Positions 43,109-52,949 are shown, counted from the first letter of the stretch. The stretch is DNA of 64,000 bases from Acidimicrobiales bacterium (GCA_033344915.1 JAWPML010000001.1:344369-408368); one strand, 5' to 3'. The notes: a model not told the origin generated them from the letters alone. Made by a program: numbers and translations.

Positions 43109-43705
43109 ATGCCCGCCATGGCCGCAACCGCTCCGTCTCCATCCCCGTCCAAAGGGGCAGAGCGCAAGGCGGCGCGCCGGATCCGCATCGTCGAGGCCGC
43201 GATGAAGATGGCGGCCGAGGGTGGCTACGAGGCGGTGCAGATGCGCGCCGTTGCCGAACGGGCCGATGTTTCGCTCGGCACGATCTACCGCTACTTCAAG
43301 AGCAAGGACGATCTGCTCCTCGCCGGTTTGAGCGGCTGGGTGCACCTCCTGAGACGGCAGCTCCAGAGCGAGCCGGCCGAGGGCGACAGTCCCGGGGATC
43401 GTTTGGCCGGCGTGCTCGGCCGTGCGGCTCGTGCCGCCGAAGGAGCCCCCGTGCTCATGAGCGCGCTGGTCACGGCACTGAGCACCACCGATCCGGGTGC
43501 GTCCAGCTACAAGGTCCAGGTGGACTCCGAGGTGCGGGCGATGATGGTCACCGCGCTCGGGGACGCCGATGTGGACGCCGAGGGCGTCGCTCGTGTCGTC
43601 GGCCACGTCTGGCTCTCGGCTATCTCGCGGTGGGTCGGCGGCCTCGCCCCGGCCGGCAGCGTCGAAGCCGAGCTCCGCCACGCCGTGTCGATGCTCGTCG
43701 ACTGA
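43109..43705 (+). CDS. KstR-like TetR regulator
   Basis: A 198-residue TetR-family repressor. The DNA-binding head AVQMRAVAERADVSLGTIYRYFKSK (described here only in part; residues about 35-60) is close to mycobacterial KstR, which represses cholesterol catabolic genes and responds to a steroid-CoA thioester. The ligand domain is helical and divergent. Steroid-type genes are present 2.4 kb and 17 kb away, in keeping with that role. ATG 43109 or ATG 43118 are both possible. Whether it controls those genes is not shown by the sequence. Confidence 0.65.
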   Translation: MPAMAATAPSPSPSKGAERKAARRIRIVEAAMKMAAEGGYEAVQMRAVAERADVSLGTIYRYFKSKDDLLLAGLSGWVHLLRRQLQSEPAEGDSPGDRLAGVLGRAARAAEGAPVLMSALVTALSTTDPGASSYKVQVDSEVRAMMVTALGDADVDAEGVARVVGHVWLSAISRWVGGLAPAGSVEAELRHAVSMLVD

Positions 43706-43714
43706 CGGGCGCGC

Positions 43715-45886
43715 TCAGTTCTCGGTGAGGGCGGAGTCGAACGCCGCTGGTTCGCGGGGCTCGGAGAAGAGGAACCCGAGGGCCTGGTCGCAGTCGAGTT
43801 CGCGCAGGACCTCGAGCTGGTCCTCGGACTCGACGCCCTCGGCGATGACGATCAGTCCGAGCGCGTGAGCGAGGTCGATGATCGCGGCGACGATCGTGGC
43901 CGCCGCATGGTCGGACGCCAGGCCCGAGACGAACGAGCGGTCGATCTTGAGTACGTCGAGGGGGAGCCGCTGGAGGTACGCGAACTGTGACCAGCCGGTA
44001 CCGAAGTCGTCGATCCCGAGACTGATGCCGATGCGACGCAGCTGGTCGAGCTGTTCGGTGGCGGCCTGCGCGTCGTCCATCAGCGCTGACTCCGTGATCT
44101 CGAGGCAGATCTCGTCGGTGGAAATCCCTGCGGCCTCGACCGTGCGCTCGACATAGGGCACGAGATCGGGGTCGCCGAGCTGGCGGGCCGAGAGGTTGAC
44201 CCAGATACGCACGGGTTCCTGCTCCGGGGTGCGGTGCACCCGCCACAGGCTCGCCTGCCGGCAGGCCTCGGCGATGACCCACCGACCGAGGTCGACGATG
44301 ATGCCGCTCTCCTCGGCGAGCGGGATGAACTCGCCGGGCGGGACGAGGCGACCGTCCGGCCGCTGCCAGCGCACGAGGGCCTCGAAGCCGACGATCCGGC
44401 CCGACTCGAGGTCGAGTTCCGGTTGGTAGTGGAGTCGCAGTTCGTTGTTGGTGACGGCTCGACGGAGGGCCTCTTCGGTGTCGATGCGTTCGAGCGCCAA
44501 CGACTGATCGACCTCGTCGTGGATCGCAAAGCGGCCCCGTCCCTCGTGTTTGGCCTCGTACATCGCGGTGTCGGCGTTCTCGATGATCTGGGCAGGGTCC
44601 TCCGCTCCGAGCGAGGTGGCGATGCCGATCGACGCGCCGATGGCGATCTCGCGTCCTTCGAGGACGAAGGGCTGGGCGAAGGCGTCGAGGATGCGGCGGG
44701 CGACCGCCGTTGCGCCGCGGGCGCCGTCCGTGCCCGCGCACAGCATGAGGAACTCGTCGCCGCCGATGCGGGCGAGCGTGTCGCCGGGGCGGACGATCGC
44801 CGTCAGACGCTCGGCGACCTTGGTGAGCGCGGTGTCGCCGACGGGATGGCCGAGCGTGTCGTTGATCGTCTTGAAGCCGTCGAGATCGATGAAGAGCACG
44901 CCGATCGGCTGGCCGGTGCGGGCGCTGGCGGCGAGGGCGTGGGTCATCCGGTCGATGAGGAGCGCCTTGTTCGGCAGCCCGGTGAGCTCGTCGTGGAACG
45001 CCTGCTTGATCAGGCTCTGCTCCGTCTCGCGCTGTTCGGTGATGTCGCGACTGGACGATTGGAGCTGGCGCACCGTGCCGTCGGGGGCGAGGATCGGCGT
45101 GATCGCCGTCTCGAACCAGCGGAACGAACCGTTGCGGTGACGCAGACGATGACGGAAGCGCGTGGGTTCGGAGCCGCGGCGGCCGGCGTCCTGAACCGCG
45201 TGGACGAGCGCGTCGCGCGTGTCGGCGTGGGCGATGTCGACGGGATGGGTGCCGGCGAGCGCGGCCGGGTCGAGGTCCAGGAGTCGCCGCACGGACGGGG
45301 ACACGTAGGTGAAGGTGCCCGTGGGGTCGTGGAGACACACGAGGTCCGAGGTGTGCTCGGCCACGGCGCGGAAGATGTCCTCCGCGGCGGCGAGGGCCTG
45401 CGTCGTGGCGGCGATCAACGCATCGGTCTCGCGGGTGTCGGCGAGGCCGCGGAGCTCGACGAGCAGGACGGCCACGCCGCGTTTGTCGTCGAAGACCGGT
45501 GTGAGGGAGACCCGCCCGGGTCGGGGTGCGGCACCGCCGATGTCGACCGTGCGTTGGCCGGCGCGGCCCTCGGCGCCGGCGTCGACGAGCGGTGACAGGG
45601 TGGCGGAGGGATCCTCGCCCTCCCACATCGGGGCGGACCACAGGGCCCGGCCGCGGGCCGCTTCCCGGTCGACGCCCAGCGCCCCGACCTGCTCGTTGCA
45701 GTCGAGGATGGTGCCGTCGAGATCCACGATCAGCGCCGGGCCGGCGAGCTGTTCGAGTGCCATGTGGGCGTCGAGTGACCGGGTCAGGTCATCGATGTCG
45801 GGGTCTGCGAGCCGGGCCAGACGTGCGAGCACGTCGGCGCGGGTTCGGTCGTCGGTCACGGTCGCGTGTTCGCGCTCGTGTGTCAC
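43715..45886 (-). CDS. PAS-GGDEF-EAL c-di-GMP protein (soluble)
   Basis: The product is 723 residues without membrane helices. Two PAS-like domains (about 35-290) precede a GGDEF domain with intact RIGGDEF and an RxxD inhibitory site (RPGD, five residues before), then an EAL domain with FEALVRW and DDFGTGW intact. Both diguanylate cyclase and phosphodiesterase activities are possible. ATG or GTG at 45886 is the likely start; alternatives inside would trim the first PAS. It is convergent with the KstR-like gene, which ends 10 nt away. Confidence 0.9.
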   Translation of the reverse strand: MTHEREHATVTDDRTRADVLARLARLADPDIDDLTRSLDAHMALEQLAGPALIVDLDGTILDCNEQVGALGVDREAARGRALWSAPMWEGEDPSATLSPLVDAGAEGRAGQRTVDIGGAAPRPGRVSLTPVFDDKRGVAVLLVELRGLADTRETDALIAATTQALAAAEDIFRAVAEHTSDLVCLHDPTGTFTYVSPSVRRLLDLDPAALAGTHPVDIAHADTRDALVHAVQDAGRRGSEPTRFRHRLRHRNGSFRWFETAITPILAPDGTVRQLQSSSRDITEQRETEQSLIKQAFHDELTGLPNKALLIDRMTHALAASARTGQPIGVLFIDLDGFKTINDTLGHPVGDTALTKVAERLTAIVRPGDTLARIGGDEFLMLCAGTDGARGATAVARRILDAFAQPFVLEGREIAIGASIGIATSLGAEDPAQIIENADTAMYEAKHEGRGRFAIHDEVDQSLALERIDTEEALRRAVTNNELRLHYQPELDLESGRIVGFEALVRWQRPDGRLVPPGEFIPLAEESGIIVDLGRWVIAEACRQASLWRVHRTPEQEPVRIWVNLSARQLGDPDLVPYVERTVEAAGISTDEICLEITESALMDDAQAATEQLDQLRRIGISLGIDDFGTGWSQFAYLQRLPLDVLKIDRSFVSGLASDHAAATIVAAIIDLAHALGLIVIAEGVESEDQLEVLRELDCDQALGFLFSEPREPAAFDSALTEN

Positions 45887-46010
45887 GCCTTGCTCCTGCG
45901 TCGGTGGGGACTCCGGCCCGCCGCCAACGTACGCGGCGCTGTCTGCCCAACCGCGGATGGTGGTGACGCGCGGTGCTGATTCTGGTCACGCGCGGTGGCC
46001 AGGTGAAGCG

Positions 46011-46023
46011 GGGGTCAGACCCC
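46011..46023. repeat. second copy of GGGGTCAGACCCC palindrome
   Basis: This is an exact copy of the core of the terminator palindrome at 2998-3010, here without the longer flanking arms. It lies in the 236-nt space between the divergent GGDEF-EAL and SDR genes. A repeat dispersed over 43 kb suggests a REP-type element. Confidence 0.65.
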
Positions 46024-46122
46024 AGTTGTTGCGGCTGGGCTGGGGTGGGAACGGGCGGGGTCGGTAGGGTCGGGCCGTCGTTTCCCGACGGCACCCATTC
46101 TCGACACAGGAGCGTGCGGCAC

Positions 46123-47046
46123 GTGGCCGGATTCCTCGAAGGCAAGAACATCGCGATCACCGGCGCCGGAGCCGGTATCGGCAAGGCCATCGCCCTCGCG
46201 GCGGCCGCCGAAGGCGCCAACATCGTCGTCGCCGACTACGGCGTGTCGATGGACGGCAGTGATCCGTCGAGCGAGGTGGCTGACGCCGCCGTCGCCGAGA
46301 TCCATGCCGCCGGTGGCCAGGCCGTCGCGGTGGCCGGCGACATCAGTGAGTTCGACGTCGGCGAGGCCGTCGTGGCCGCCGCCTGCGACAACTGGGGGAC
46401 GATCGACGGCGTCGTGTGTCCGGCCGGTGTCCTGCGCGAGCGGATGCTCTTCAACATGAGCGAGGACGAGTGGGACCACGTCATCGCGGTCCACCTCAAA
46501 GGTCACTTCAACGTCTACCGAGCGGCCTTCGCCCGGATGCGCAAGCAGGAGACCGGTGGGTCGCTCGTGGGCTTCACCTCCGGCGCGTTCACCGCGTCGA
46601 CCGCGCAGGCGAACTACTCCGCGGCCAAGGGCGGCATCGTCAGCCTCACCCGCAGCGCCGCGATGATCGCGGCGAGTCTCAAGCTCCGTGGCGGCCCGGC
46701 CATCAACGCGAACTGCATCGCCCCGGTCGCCAAGACCCGCATGAGTGAGAACGTGCCGTTCGAGATCGAGACCGGTGAACCGGAGGACATCGCACCGATG
46801 GCGATCTATCTGATGTCCGACGCCGGCCGCGACGTGAACGCCCAGATCTACACGGTCGTCGGCCGCCGCATCTCCGTGTGGAACCAGCCCCAGGAACTCC
46901 GCACCATGTGGGCCGGCGGCGATCAGTGGTCACCCCAGGAGATCGCCGACATGCTCCCCGGCACCGTCGGCCAGGAGCCCAACCCGTTCATCACGGACCT
47001 CGAGCGCCGCATGGCGGACATGGCCAAGCAGGAAGAGCAGGGCTGA
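46123..47046 (+). CDS. steroid-type short-chain dehydrogenase
   Basis: A 307-residue SDR: NAD(P)-binding GAGAGIGKAIA near residue 13, catalytic Ser in SGAFT near 150 and YSAAK near 160. A C-terminal extension of about 50 residues goes beyond the classical fold. It sits directly before the IpdF-like gene, an order also seen for SDRs in the mycobacterial HIP-degradation regulon (Rv3548c type), so I infer a role in steroid C/D-ring catabolism. GTG 46123 is chosen over GTG 46114 for spacing from ACAGGAG. The next gene starts two bases after its stop. Confidence 0.75.
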   Translation: MAGFLEGKNIAITGAGAGIGKAIALAAAAEGANIVVADYGVSMDGSDPSSEVADAAVAEIHAAGGQAVAVAGDISEFDVGEAVVAAACDNWGTIDGVVCPAGVLRERMLFNMSEDEWDHVIAVHLKGHFNVYRAAFARMRKQETGGSLVGFTSGAFTASTAQANYSAAKGGIVSLTRSAAMIAASLKLRGGPAINANCIAPVAKTRMSENVPFEIETGEPEDIAPMAIYLMSDAGRDVNAQIYTVVGRRISVWNQPQELRTMWAGGDQWSPQEIADMLPGTVGQEPNPFITDLERRMADMAKQEEQG

Positions 47047-47048
47047 TC

Positions 47049-47831
47049 GTGCCGACGATCCCCCAGGAGCCCGTCGGGCGCGATCTGCTCGCGGGAAAGC
47101 GGGTCGTCGTCACCGCCGCGGCCGGGACCGGCATCGGCTCGGCGGTCGCCAAGCGGTCGCTGCTCGAGGGTGCCTCCGTCCTCATCTCCGACATCCACGA
47201 GCGTCGGCTCGGCGAGACCGCCGACCGCCTCGCAGAGGAGACCGAGTCGCGGCCGCTCACCCAGATCTGCAACGTGACGGTGGAGGACGACGTGCAGGCG
47301 CTCGTCGCCGCGGCGGTCGAGGGTCTCGGCGGGATCGACGTGATGATGAACAACGCCGGGCTCGGTGGGGCGGTGCGCCTGGTCGACATGACCGACGATC
47401 AGTGGAGCTCGGTCCTCGGGGTCACGCTCGACGGCACGATGCGGTGCACCCGGGCCGTGCTGCGTCACATGATCGACGCCGGCATCGAGGGCTCGATCGT
47501 CAACAATGCGTCCGTCGTCGGTTGGCGGGCCCAGGACGAGCAGTGTCACTACGCGGCGGCGAAGGCCGGCGTGATGGCGCTGACCCGTTGCTCGGCGATC
47601 GAATCCGCCGAATTCGGCATCCGCGTGAACGCGGTGGCGCCGAGCATCGCGATGCATCCGTTCCTCGAGAAGGTGAGCGATGCCCAGCTCCTCGACCAGC
47701 TCTCCGAGCGTGAGGCCTTCGGCCGCGCGGCGGAGCCCTGGGAGGTCGCCAACGTGATGGTTTTCCTGGCCAGCGACCTCGCGAGCTACATGACCGGCGA
47801 GGTCGTCGCCGTCAGCAACCAGCACCCATAG
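47049..47831 (+). CDS. ipdF: IpdF-like SDR, steroid C/D-ring degradation
   Basis: A 260-residue SDR whose segments closely match M. tuberculosis IpdF (Rv3559c) as I remember it: VVVTAAAGTGIGSA, SDIHERRLGET, NNAGLGG, MTDDQW, GWRAQDEQCHYAAAKAG, and the ending VSNQHP. Catalytic Ser, Tyr and Lys are present. IpdF acts on 5-hydroxy-HIC-CoA during breakdown of the hexahydroindane rings left after steroid A/B-ring removal. GTG 47049 gives a start two bases after the upstream stop. The assignment rests on remembered similarity and should be confirmed by alignment. Confidence 0.8.
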   Translation: MPTIPQEPVGRDLLAGKRVVVTAAAGTGIGSAVAKRSLLEGASVLISDIHERRLGETADRLAEETESRPLTQICNVTVEDDVQALVAAAVEGLGGIDVMMNNAGLGGAVRLVDMTDDQWSSVLGVTLDGTMRCTRAVLRHMIDAGIEGSIVNNASVVGWRAQDEQCHYAAAKAGVMALTRCSAIESAEFGIRVNAVAPSIAMHPFLEKVSDAQLLDQLSEREAFGRAAEPWEVANVMVFLASDLASYMTGEVVAVSNQHP

Positions 47832-47974
47832 CGGTCGGACCGTCACGGTTCCGAAATCCGTTTGAAGTTCTGGTTTCGAATACTTGCGCCATCTGCATTA
47901 CGTGGACCACAGTGCTAAACCTTGTGGCGCGAGTCACACGACTCGCCGTCGGTAACCCCCTGGAGGAGTTCCCC
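47832..47974. promoter_or_regulatory. leader region of the peptide ABC importer
   Basis: This 143-nt stretch is less GC-rich than its surroundings and must hold the importer promoter and the end of the ipdF transcript. A strong ribosome site (GGAGGAG) lies 5 nt before the next gene. I see no clear sigma-70 hexamers at good spacing and no known riboswitch. Confidence 0.4.
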
Positions 47975-49756
47975 ATGACCACCCGATCCAATATCGGATT
48001 GCTGGCCAAAGTTCTGGCCGCACTACTTGCGTTCTCGCTGATCGCCGCGGCCTGTGGTGACGACAGTGGCGGCGACGACGGTGCCACGAGCACCGACGGC
48101 ACCTCCGGCGACGATGGCGGCGACGACGGGTCCGATGACGGGTCCGACGACGGCACGACCGATGGCACCGACGGCACCGACACGCCGGAGTGCGACGAGA
48201 ACCAGGTGTGCGAGGACGGCGGCGACGACGGCGGCGACGACGGTTCCGCCGATCCCGATCCCGTATACGGCGGCACGGTGACGATCGCACTCGAGGCCGA
48301 GACCAACTCCGGCTGGCTGCCCGCCACCGAGCAGTGCGCCATCTCCTGTCACTGGATCCAGCGGGCAATCATGGAGCCTCTCTTCCTCGAGGACGCCGAC
48401 GGCAACGCTGCTCCGTTCCTTGCGTCCGGGTTCGAGTTCAACGACGACTTCACCGAGGTCGACATCTTCCTGCGTGAGGGGATCTCGTTCACCAACGGCG
48501 AGGCGTTCGACGCCGATGCCGTGGTCGCGAACTTCGTGCGCAGCAAGGCCGGCACGATTCTCGGCCAGGTCCTCGTCGACATGATCTCGGCCGAGAAGGT
48601 CGACGAGTACACCGTCAAACTGACCTTCCAGAAGCCGCAGTCGCAGATCATCGAGGGGCTCACCGGCCAGCTCGGATACATGGGTGCGCCGGCGATGATG
48701 GCGGCGGACGCCGACCCGACGGTCATGATCGGCACCGGTCCGTTCATGCAGGTCGAGTGGAACCCGGACGTGGAGTTCGTTGCCGAGCGCAACCCGAACT
48801 ACTGGCGCTCGGACGAAGCAGGGAACCAGCTTCCGTTCCTCGACGGCATCGTGTTCCGTCCGATCCCCGACAAGGACGCCCGCCTCAACGCGGTCCAGTC
48901 GGGTGACGTCGACATCAATATGAGCTCCTTCTCGGAGGATCAGGAGTTCTGGCTGGCGAACTACCGGACGGTCCCCGAGACCAAGTTCCGGGAGACCACC
49001 TACCTCCTGATCAACAACGCCCAGGCGCCGATGGACGACGAGCGGGTGCGACGGGCCCTGGCCCTCTGCATGGACCGCTCCGTCTACCAGCAGCTGCGTG
49101 CGCCTGCGTCGGAGATCGCCAACGGGCCGTTCGCGCCGGGCGTTGCCGGCTACCTCGCCGACACCGGCTTCCCGGAGTTCGATCCCGAAGCGGGTCGTGC
49201 GCTGCTCGCCGAGATCGGTGACATCCCGACCATCGAGTACGGCACCACGCCGGTTCCGGCCAACGTCATCACCGCGGATCTGATCACCGGCATGTGGTCC
49301 GACAACTGTGGGATCGACACCGAGGTCGTCACCATCGAGCAGGGCAACTTCATCACGCAGGCGCTCCTGGGCAACTTCCAGGTGTTCCTGTGGCGCAACC
49401 ACGGCGCCATCTCGCCCGGCTCCGAAGACGTGTGGTGGCACTCGGACCACGGTGGTCCGACCGGTGCCCTCGCCATCGCGAACTTCGGTCGTATCGACAA
49501 CCCGGACATCGACGCCGCGCTGGATGCAACCAACGCGACCCGTGATCCGGCCGAGTTGACGAGCATCGCGGAGGACATCAACCGCGAGTTCGCCGAGAAC
49601 GTGCACAACATCTGGTTGAACTGGACCGAATGGACCCAGATCATGAACGACAACGTGTACGGCCTCGGGTCGACCACGCTGCCTGACGGCGGTCGTTCGA
49701 TGTCGGTGATCGCAGGACGCGTGTCGTTCGACGAAGTGTTCATCGCTCAGGGCTGA
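47975..49756 (+). CDS. peptide/nickel-type ABC transporter substrate-binding lipoprotein
   Basis: A 593-residue SBP_bac_5 protein. Signal and lipobox IAAAC put the modified Cys near residue 26. Residues 27-85 are a very Asp/Gly/Thr-rich linker, which should tether the domain away from the membrane. The binding domain follows (AIMEPLFLED, FTNGEAFDADAVVANF, VQSGDVDINM). It delivers oligopeptides or similar ligands to the permeases encoded next. ATG 47975 follows GGAGGAG. First of a five-gene operon. Confidence 0.9.
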   Translation: MTTRSNIGLLAKVLAALLAFSLIAAACGDDSGGDDGATSTDGTSGDDGGDDGSDDGSDDGTTDGTDGTDTPECDENQVCEDGGDDGGDDGSADPDPVYGGTVTIALEAETNSGWLPATEQCAISCHWIQRAIMEPLFLEDADGNAAPFLASGFEFNDDFTEVDIFLREGISFTNGEAFDADAVVANFVRSKAGTILGQVLVDMISAEKVDEYTVKLTFQKPQSQIIEGLTGQLGYMGAPAMMAADADPTVMIGTGPFMQVEWNPDVEFVAERNPNYWRSDEAGNQLPFLDGIVFRPIPDKDARLNAVQSGDVDINMSSFSEDQEFWLANYRTVPETKFRETTYLLINNAQAPMDDERVRRALALCMDRSVYQQLRAPASEIANGPFAPGVAGYLADTGFPEFDPEAGRALLAEIGDIPTIEYGTTPVPANVITADLITGMWSDNCGIDTEVVTIEQGNFITQALLGNFQVFLWRNHGAISPGSEDVWWHSDHGGPTGALAIANFGRIDNPDIDAALDATNATRDPAELTSIAEDINREFAENVHNIWLNWTEWTQIMNDNVYGLGSTTLPDGGRSMSVIAGRVSFDEVFIAQG

Positions 49757-49819
49757 GCGCAATCCGTTGAGGGGGACGGCGATGGGGATGATTGCGATCG
49801 CGAAAACTGAGGGAGTCGG

Positions 49820-50923
49820 GTGAAGTACGCACTCACCCGACTCGCTCAGGCGGTCGTTATCCTCATCGTCGTCACCTTCCTCACGTTCTGGATGCAGACC
49901 CTGCTTCCGGGCAACCCCTGCATCGTGGCGACGGGCGGGCTCACGTCCGACGAACTCGTCGCCCAGTGTGAGGTCGACCTGAAGGTCGGCGAGAACGTCT
50001 TCGTCCGCTATGTGGACTGGGGCACCAACTTCGTCAGCGGCGACCTCGGCGAGAGCTATGTGAACGGACGCACGGTCTGGGACGACCTGAAACAGCGCTT
50101 CCCGCCGACCGGCTTCCTCTTCCTCTACAGCCAGGTGGTCGCCCTCGGAGTGGCGGTGCCGGGCGGGATCTGGGCGGCCTACATGGCCGGCCGAAAAGCC
50201 AAGCGCAACATCCCCACATGGCTGCCCTTCGCGATCGTGGGCGGCATCGTGGCCGTGAGCATCGCGTTGGGGACGTCGGTCTTCACGCTGATCCTGCTCG
50301 CCATCTTCGCGACCGTGGTCGTCCAGACGCTGCGGGGAGGGGCCGCGCAGGACCAACTCGTCAGCGCGTCCGCGTTCTTCCTGCTGTCGGTGCCGGTCGT
50401 CGTGCTCGCCATCGTCGGCCAGTGGCTGTTCGCCATCCGCTGGAACCTCTACGACCTCAGCGGCTACACCTCACCCAGCGAGGGCCTCTTCGACCACGTG
50501 AAGTCGCTCTGGCTGCCGTCGGTCGTCATCGGTCTGTCACTGTCGCCGGTGTATCTGCGGCTGCTGCGCGCCGACATGATCCAGAACCTCCAGCAGGACT
50601 TCGTCAATGTCGCGAAGGCCAAGGGCATGCCGCCGAGCACGATCCTGCTGCGCCACGTCCTGCGACCGTCCACGCTGACCCTGCTCACGGTCGCCGGCCT
50701 CAACGTCGCCCAGCTCGTGAACGGTGCCGTCATCGTCGAGGTGCTGTACGACGTCGACGGCATGGGCTCCTATCTCGTGTCCAAGTTCTTCGGCCGCGAG
50801 TTCATCGTCGTGCAGACGCTCGTCGCGCTGATCGCGACGATCTTCGTCCTCGCGAATCTCGCGGTGGACCTCTTCTATGGCGTCGTGGACCCACGCGTCC
50901 GAGTCGAACGGAGTAAGGGCTGA
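49820..50923 (+). CDS. ABC permease (DppB/OppB type)
   Basis: A 367-residue membrane protein with the DppB N-terminal pattern (LTRLAQAVVILIVVTFLTF). The EAA-type loop VNVAKAKGMPPSTILLRHVLRP near residue 260 contacts the ATPases. Compared with the family, the first periplasmic segment is shortened and a hydrophobic insertion appears near residues 130-165, giving perhaps eight helices instead of six. GTG 49820 follows GGAGTCG. Its TGA overlaps the next start. Confidence 0.85.
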   Translation: MKYALTRLAQAVVILIVVTFLTFWMQTLLPGNPCIVATGGLTSDELVAQCEVDLKVGENVFVRYVDWGTNFVSGDLGESYVNGRTVWDDLKQRFPPTGFLFLYSQVVALGVAVPGGIWAAYMAGRKAKRNIPTWLPFAIVGGIVAVSIALGTSVFTLILLAIFATVVVQTLRGGAAQDQLVSASAFFLLSVPVVVLAIVGQWLFAIRWNLYDLSGYTSPSEGLFDHVKSLWLPSVVIGLSLSPVYLRLLRADMIQNLQQDFVNVAKAKGMPPSTILLRHVLRPSTLTLLTVAGLNVAQLVNGAVIVEVLYDVDGMGSYLVSKFFGREFIVVQTLVALIATIFVLANLAVDLFYGVVDPRVRVERSKG

Positions 50924-51843
50924 TGACCGCGATCAGTCGGAGTGACGGAACCACCGGAGCCGGCGATCATCTCGTCGTGCCCCTGGGCGAGCCGGTTCTG
51001 GGCCCGAAACGGCGCAAGGGTGATCTCGGCTACCGGCTCGCCGTCGGCTGGCTCGTGCTCGTCGTCTTCGTGTGCTTCTTCGGTGACTGGCTCTGGTTCG
51101 TCAAGGATCCGGGGGCCTTGAACGCCAGCTCGGGCATCAAGTCCGGTCCGTCAGGCGACAACTGGATGGGCACCGACTCCCTGACCAGGGACATGTTCGC
51201 CCGGGTCGTCAGCGGTGGTCGGGAGTCGCTGATGATCGGTGGCATCGCCACCGCCATCGGCATGGTCGTCGGTGGACTCCTCGGCCTCGTCGCCGGCTAC
51301 TTCCGGGGCTGGGTCGATTCGTTGATCAGTGCTGCCACCACGATCATCTTCGCGGTCCCGGCGCTGGTGCTCGTCCTCTTCGTCGCCGCGTTGCGGGCGA
51401 ACTCCGGTGGTCAGAGCCGCACCAGCCTGATCGCTGCGCTGTCGGTGCTCGCGATTCCGCCGATCACCCGCATCGTGCGGGCCAGTTCGCTCCAATGGAG
51501 TGAACGCGAGTTCGTCCAGGCGGCCCGGGTGATCGGGGCCAAGAACGGGCGCATCCTCTTCCGCACCGTCCTTCCCAATGTCGTGCCCGCCCTCGTGTCG
51601 TTCGCCTTCCTGGCCCTCGGCATCACGATCGTCGTCGAGGCGGGGCTGGCGGCGATCGGTGGATCGATCGCCGAGGACACATGGGGGAAGATCATCAACG
51701 AGGGCAGAGGCACGCTCGACCTCCAGAACGCACCGCACATCGCGATGGCGCCGTCGTTGGTCCTCTTCCTCACGGTGCTCGCGTTGAACTGGGTGGGCGA
51801 CTCGCTCGTTCGCAAGCTCGACATTCGGGAGGCCCTCCTGTGA
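50923..51843 (+). CDS. ABC permease (DppC/OppC type)
   Basis: A 306-residue membrane protein: helix near residue 40, the WMGTDSLTRDMFARVVSGGRESL segment typical of DppC near 83, and the EAA loop VQAARVIGAKNGRILFRTVLPN near 200. Six helices are predicted. ATG 50923 overlaps the dppB-like stop by one base, and its own stop overlaps the next GTG, so translation is coupled. Confidence 0.9.
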   Translation: MTAISRSDGTTGAGDHLVVPLGEPVLGPKRRKGDLGYRLAVGWLVLVVFVCFFGDWLWFVKDPGALNASSGIKSGPSGDNWMGTDSLTRDMFARVVSGGRESLMIGGIATAIGMVVGGLLGLVAGYFRGWVDSLISAATTIIFAVPALVLVLFVAALRANSGGQSRTSLIAALSVLAIPPITRIVRASSLQWSEREFVQAARVIGAKNGRILFRTVLPNVVPALVSFAFLALGITIVVEAGLAAIGGSIAEDTWGKIINEGRGTLDLQNAPHIAMAPSLVLFLTVLALNWVGDSLVRKLDIREALL

Positions 51844-52949
51844 CCGACGCGCCACCGCTCACGGAATCCGCGGACGACGCGCCGTCCGACCAGCCGCTCC
51901 TGCGGGTGGAGGACCTCCGGGTCACGTTCGACAGTCCGCGCGGCAAGGTCCGGGCGATCAACGGGGTCGACTTCACCCTCGAACAGGGCAAGACCCTGGC
52001 CATCGTCGGCGAGTCCGGCTCCGGCAAGTCGGTCACCGCGCGCACGATCATGAACCTCCTGCCGTCGACCGCGACCATCGAGGGCAGCATCGGGTTCGAC
52101 GATCTCGACCTGCGCAACGTGTCGAAGGCGCGGGCCAAGCACCTCATGGGCGTCGACATCGCGATGGTCTTCCAGGATCCGATGACCTCGCTCAACCCGG
52201 TGAAGCGCATCGGTGCCCAGCTCACCGAGTCGATGCGGTACCACCTCGGCATGAGCCGGGGGGACGCGACGGCGCGTGCCATCGAACTGCTCGGCAAGGT
52301 CGGCATCCCGTCGCCGGCCCAGCGCATCCGTCAGTACCCCCACGAGCTCTCGGGCGGCATGCGTCAGCGCGTCGTGATCGCGATCGCGCTCGCCTGCGAG
52401 CCCCGGCTCCTCATCGCCGACGAGCCCACGACGGCGCTCGACGTGACGGTGCAGAAGCACATCCTCGACCTGCTCGGTGACCTCCAGGCCGAGGAGGGGA
52501 TGAGCATGATCCTCATCACCCACGACCTCGGCGTCGCCGCCGGACGGGCCGACGAGATCGCCGTGATGTACGCCGGCCGCATCGTCGAACGCACCTCGGC
52601 CACGCAGCTGTTCGCCGAGTCTCGCCACCCCTACACGGACGCGCTCCTGCGCTCGATCCCGCAGGTGTCGCAGCCGAGCCACACCCGACTCACGCCGATT
52701 CCCGGCCGCCCGCCGGACCTCGTCAGCCTCCCCGACGCCTGCGCCTACGCGCCCCGGTGCCGGTTCGCGCAGGCCGAGTGTCTCGAGAGCGTTCCTCCGG
52801 TGCAGGGGGTCGCCGGGATGCACGAGTTCGCCTGCTTCTTCCCGGCCAACACCGACCGGGGCCGCGAGGCATTGGCCTCCAACGTCGCCGCGGGTACCAC
52901 GGCGGCCGGCCTCGAGATCGAGGGCTACGTCTCCGGAGGAGTCAGCTGA
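51840..52949 (+). CDS. ABC ATPase (DppD/OppD type)
   Basis: A 369-residue ATPase: Walker A GESGSGKS near residue 60, Q-loop [10 protein letters not shown], signature LSGGMRQR near 170 and Walker B LLIADEPT. The C-terminal oligopeptide-transporter domain ends with a CxxC-type cluster region ([14 protein letters not shown]), which in relatives may bind an iron-sulfur cluster. GTG 51840 overlaps the permease stop as GTGA; its stop overlaps the next ATG as TGATG. Confidence 0.9.
   Translation: MTDAPPLTESADDAPSDQPLLRVEDLRVTFDSPRGKVRAINGVDFTLEQGKTLAIVGESGSGKSVTARTIMNLLPSTATIEGSIGFDDLDLRNVSKARAKHLMGVDIAMVFQDPMTSLNPVKRIGAQLTESMRYHLGMSRGDATARAIELLGKVGIPSPAQRIRQYPHELSGGMRQRVVIAIALACEPRLLIADEPTTALDVTVQKHILDLLGDLQAEEGMSMILITHDLGVAAGRADEIAVMYAGRIVERTSATQLFAESRHPYTDALLRSIPQVSQPSHTRLTPIPGRPPDLVSLPDACAYAPRCRFAQAECLESVPPVQGVAGMHEFACFFPANTDRGREALASNVAAGTTAAGLEIEGYVSGGVS

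Noticed and set aside
45961..46003. Repeated ACGCGCGGTG as the start of a repeat array
   Set aside because: Only two imperfect copies; no further units follow.
48050..48260. Asp/Gly-rich codon repeats as a DNA repeat region
   Set aside because: They encode the linker of the lipoprotein and are explained by protein composition.
48023..50356. 777-codon open frame antisense to the ABC importer genes
   Set aside because: Composition is that of an antisense shadow, and the plus-strand genes have full family signatures.
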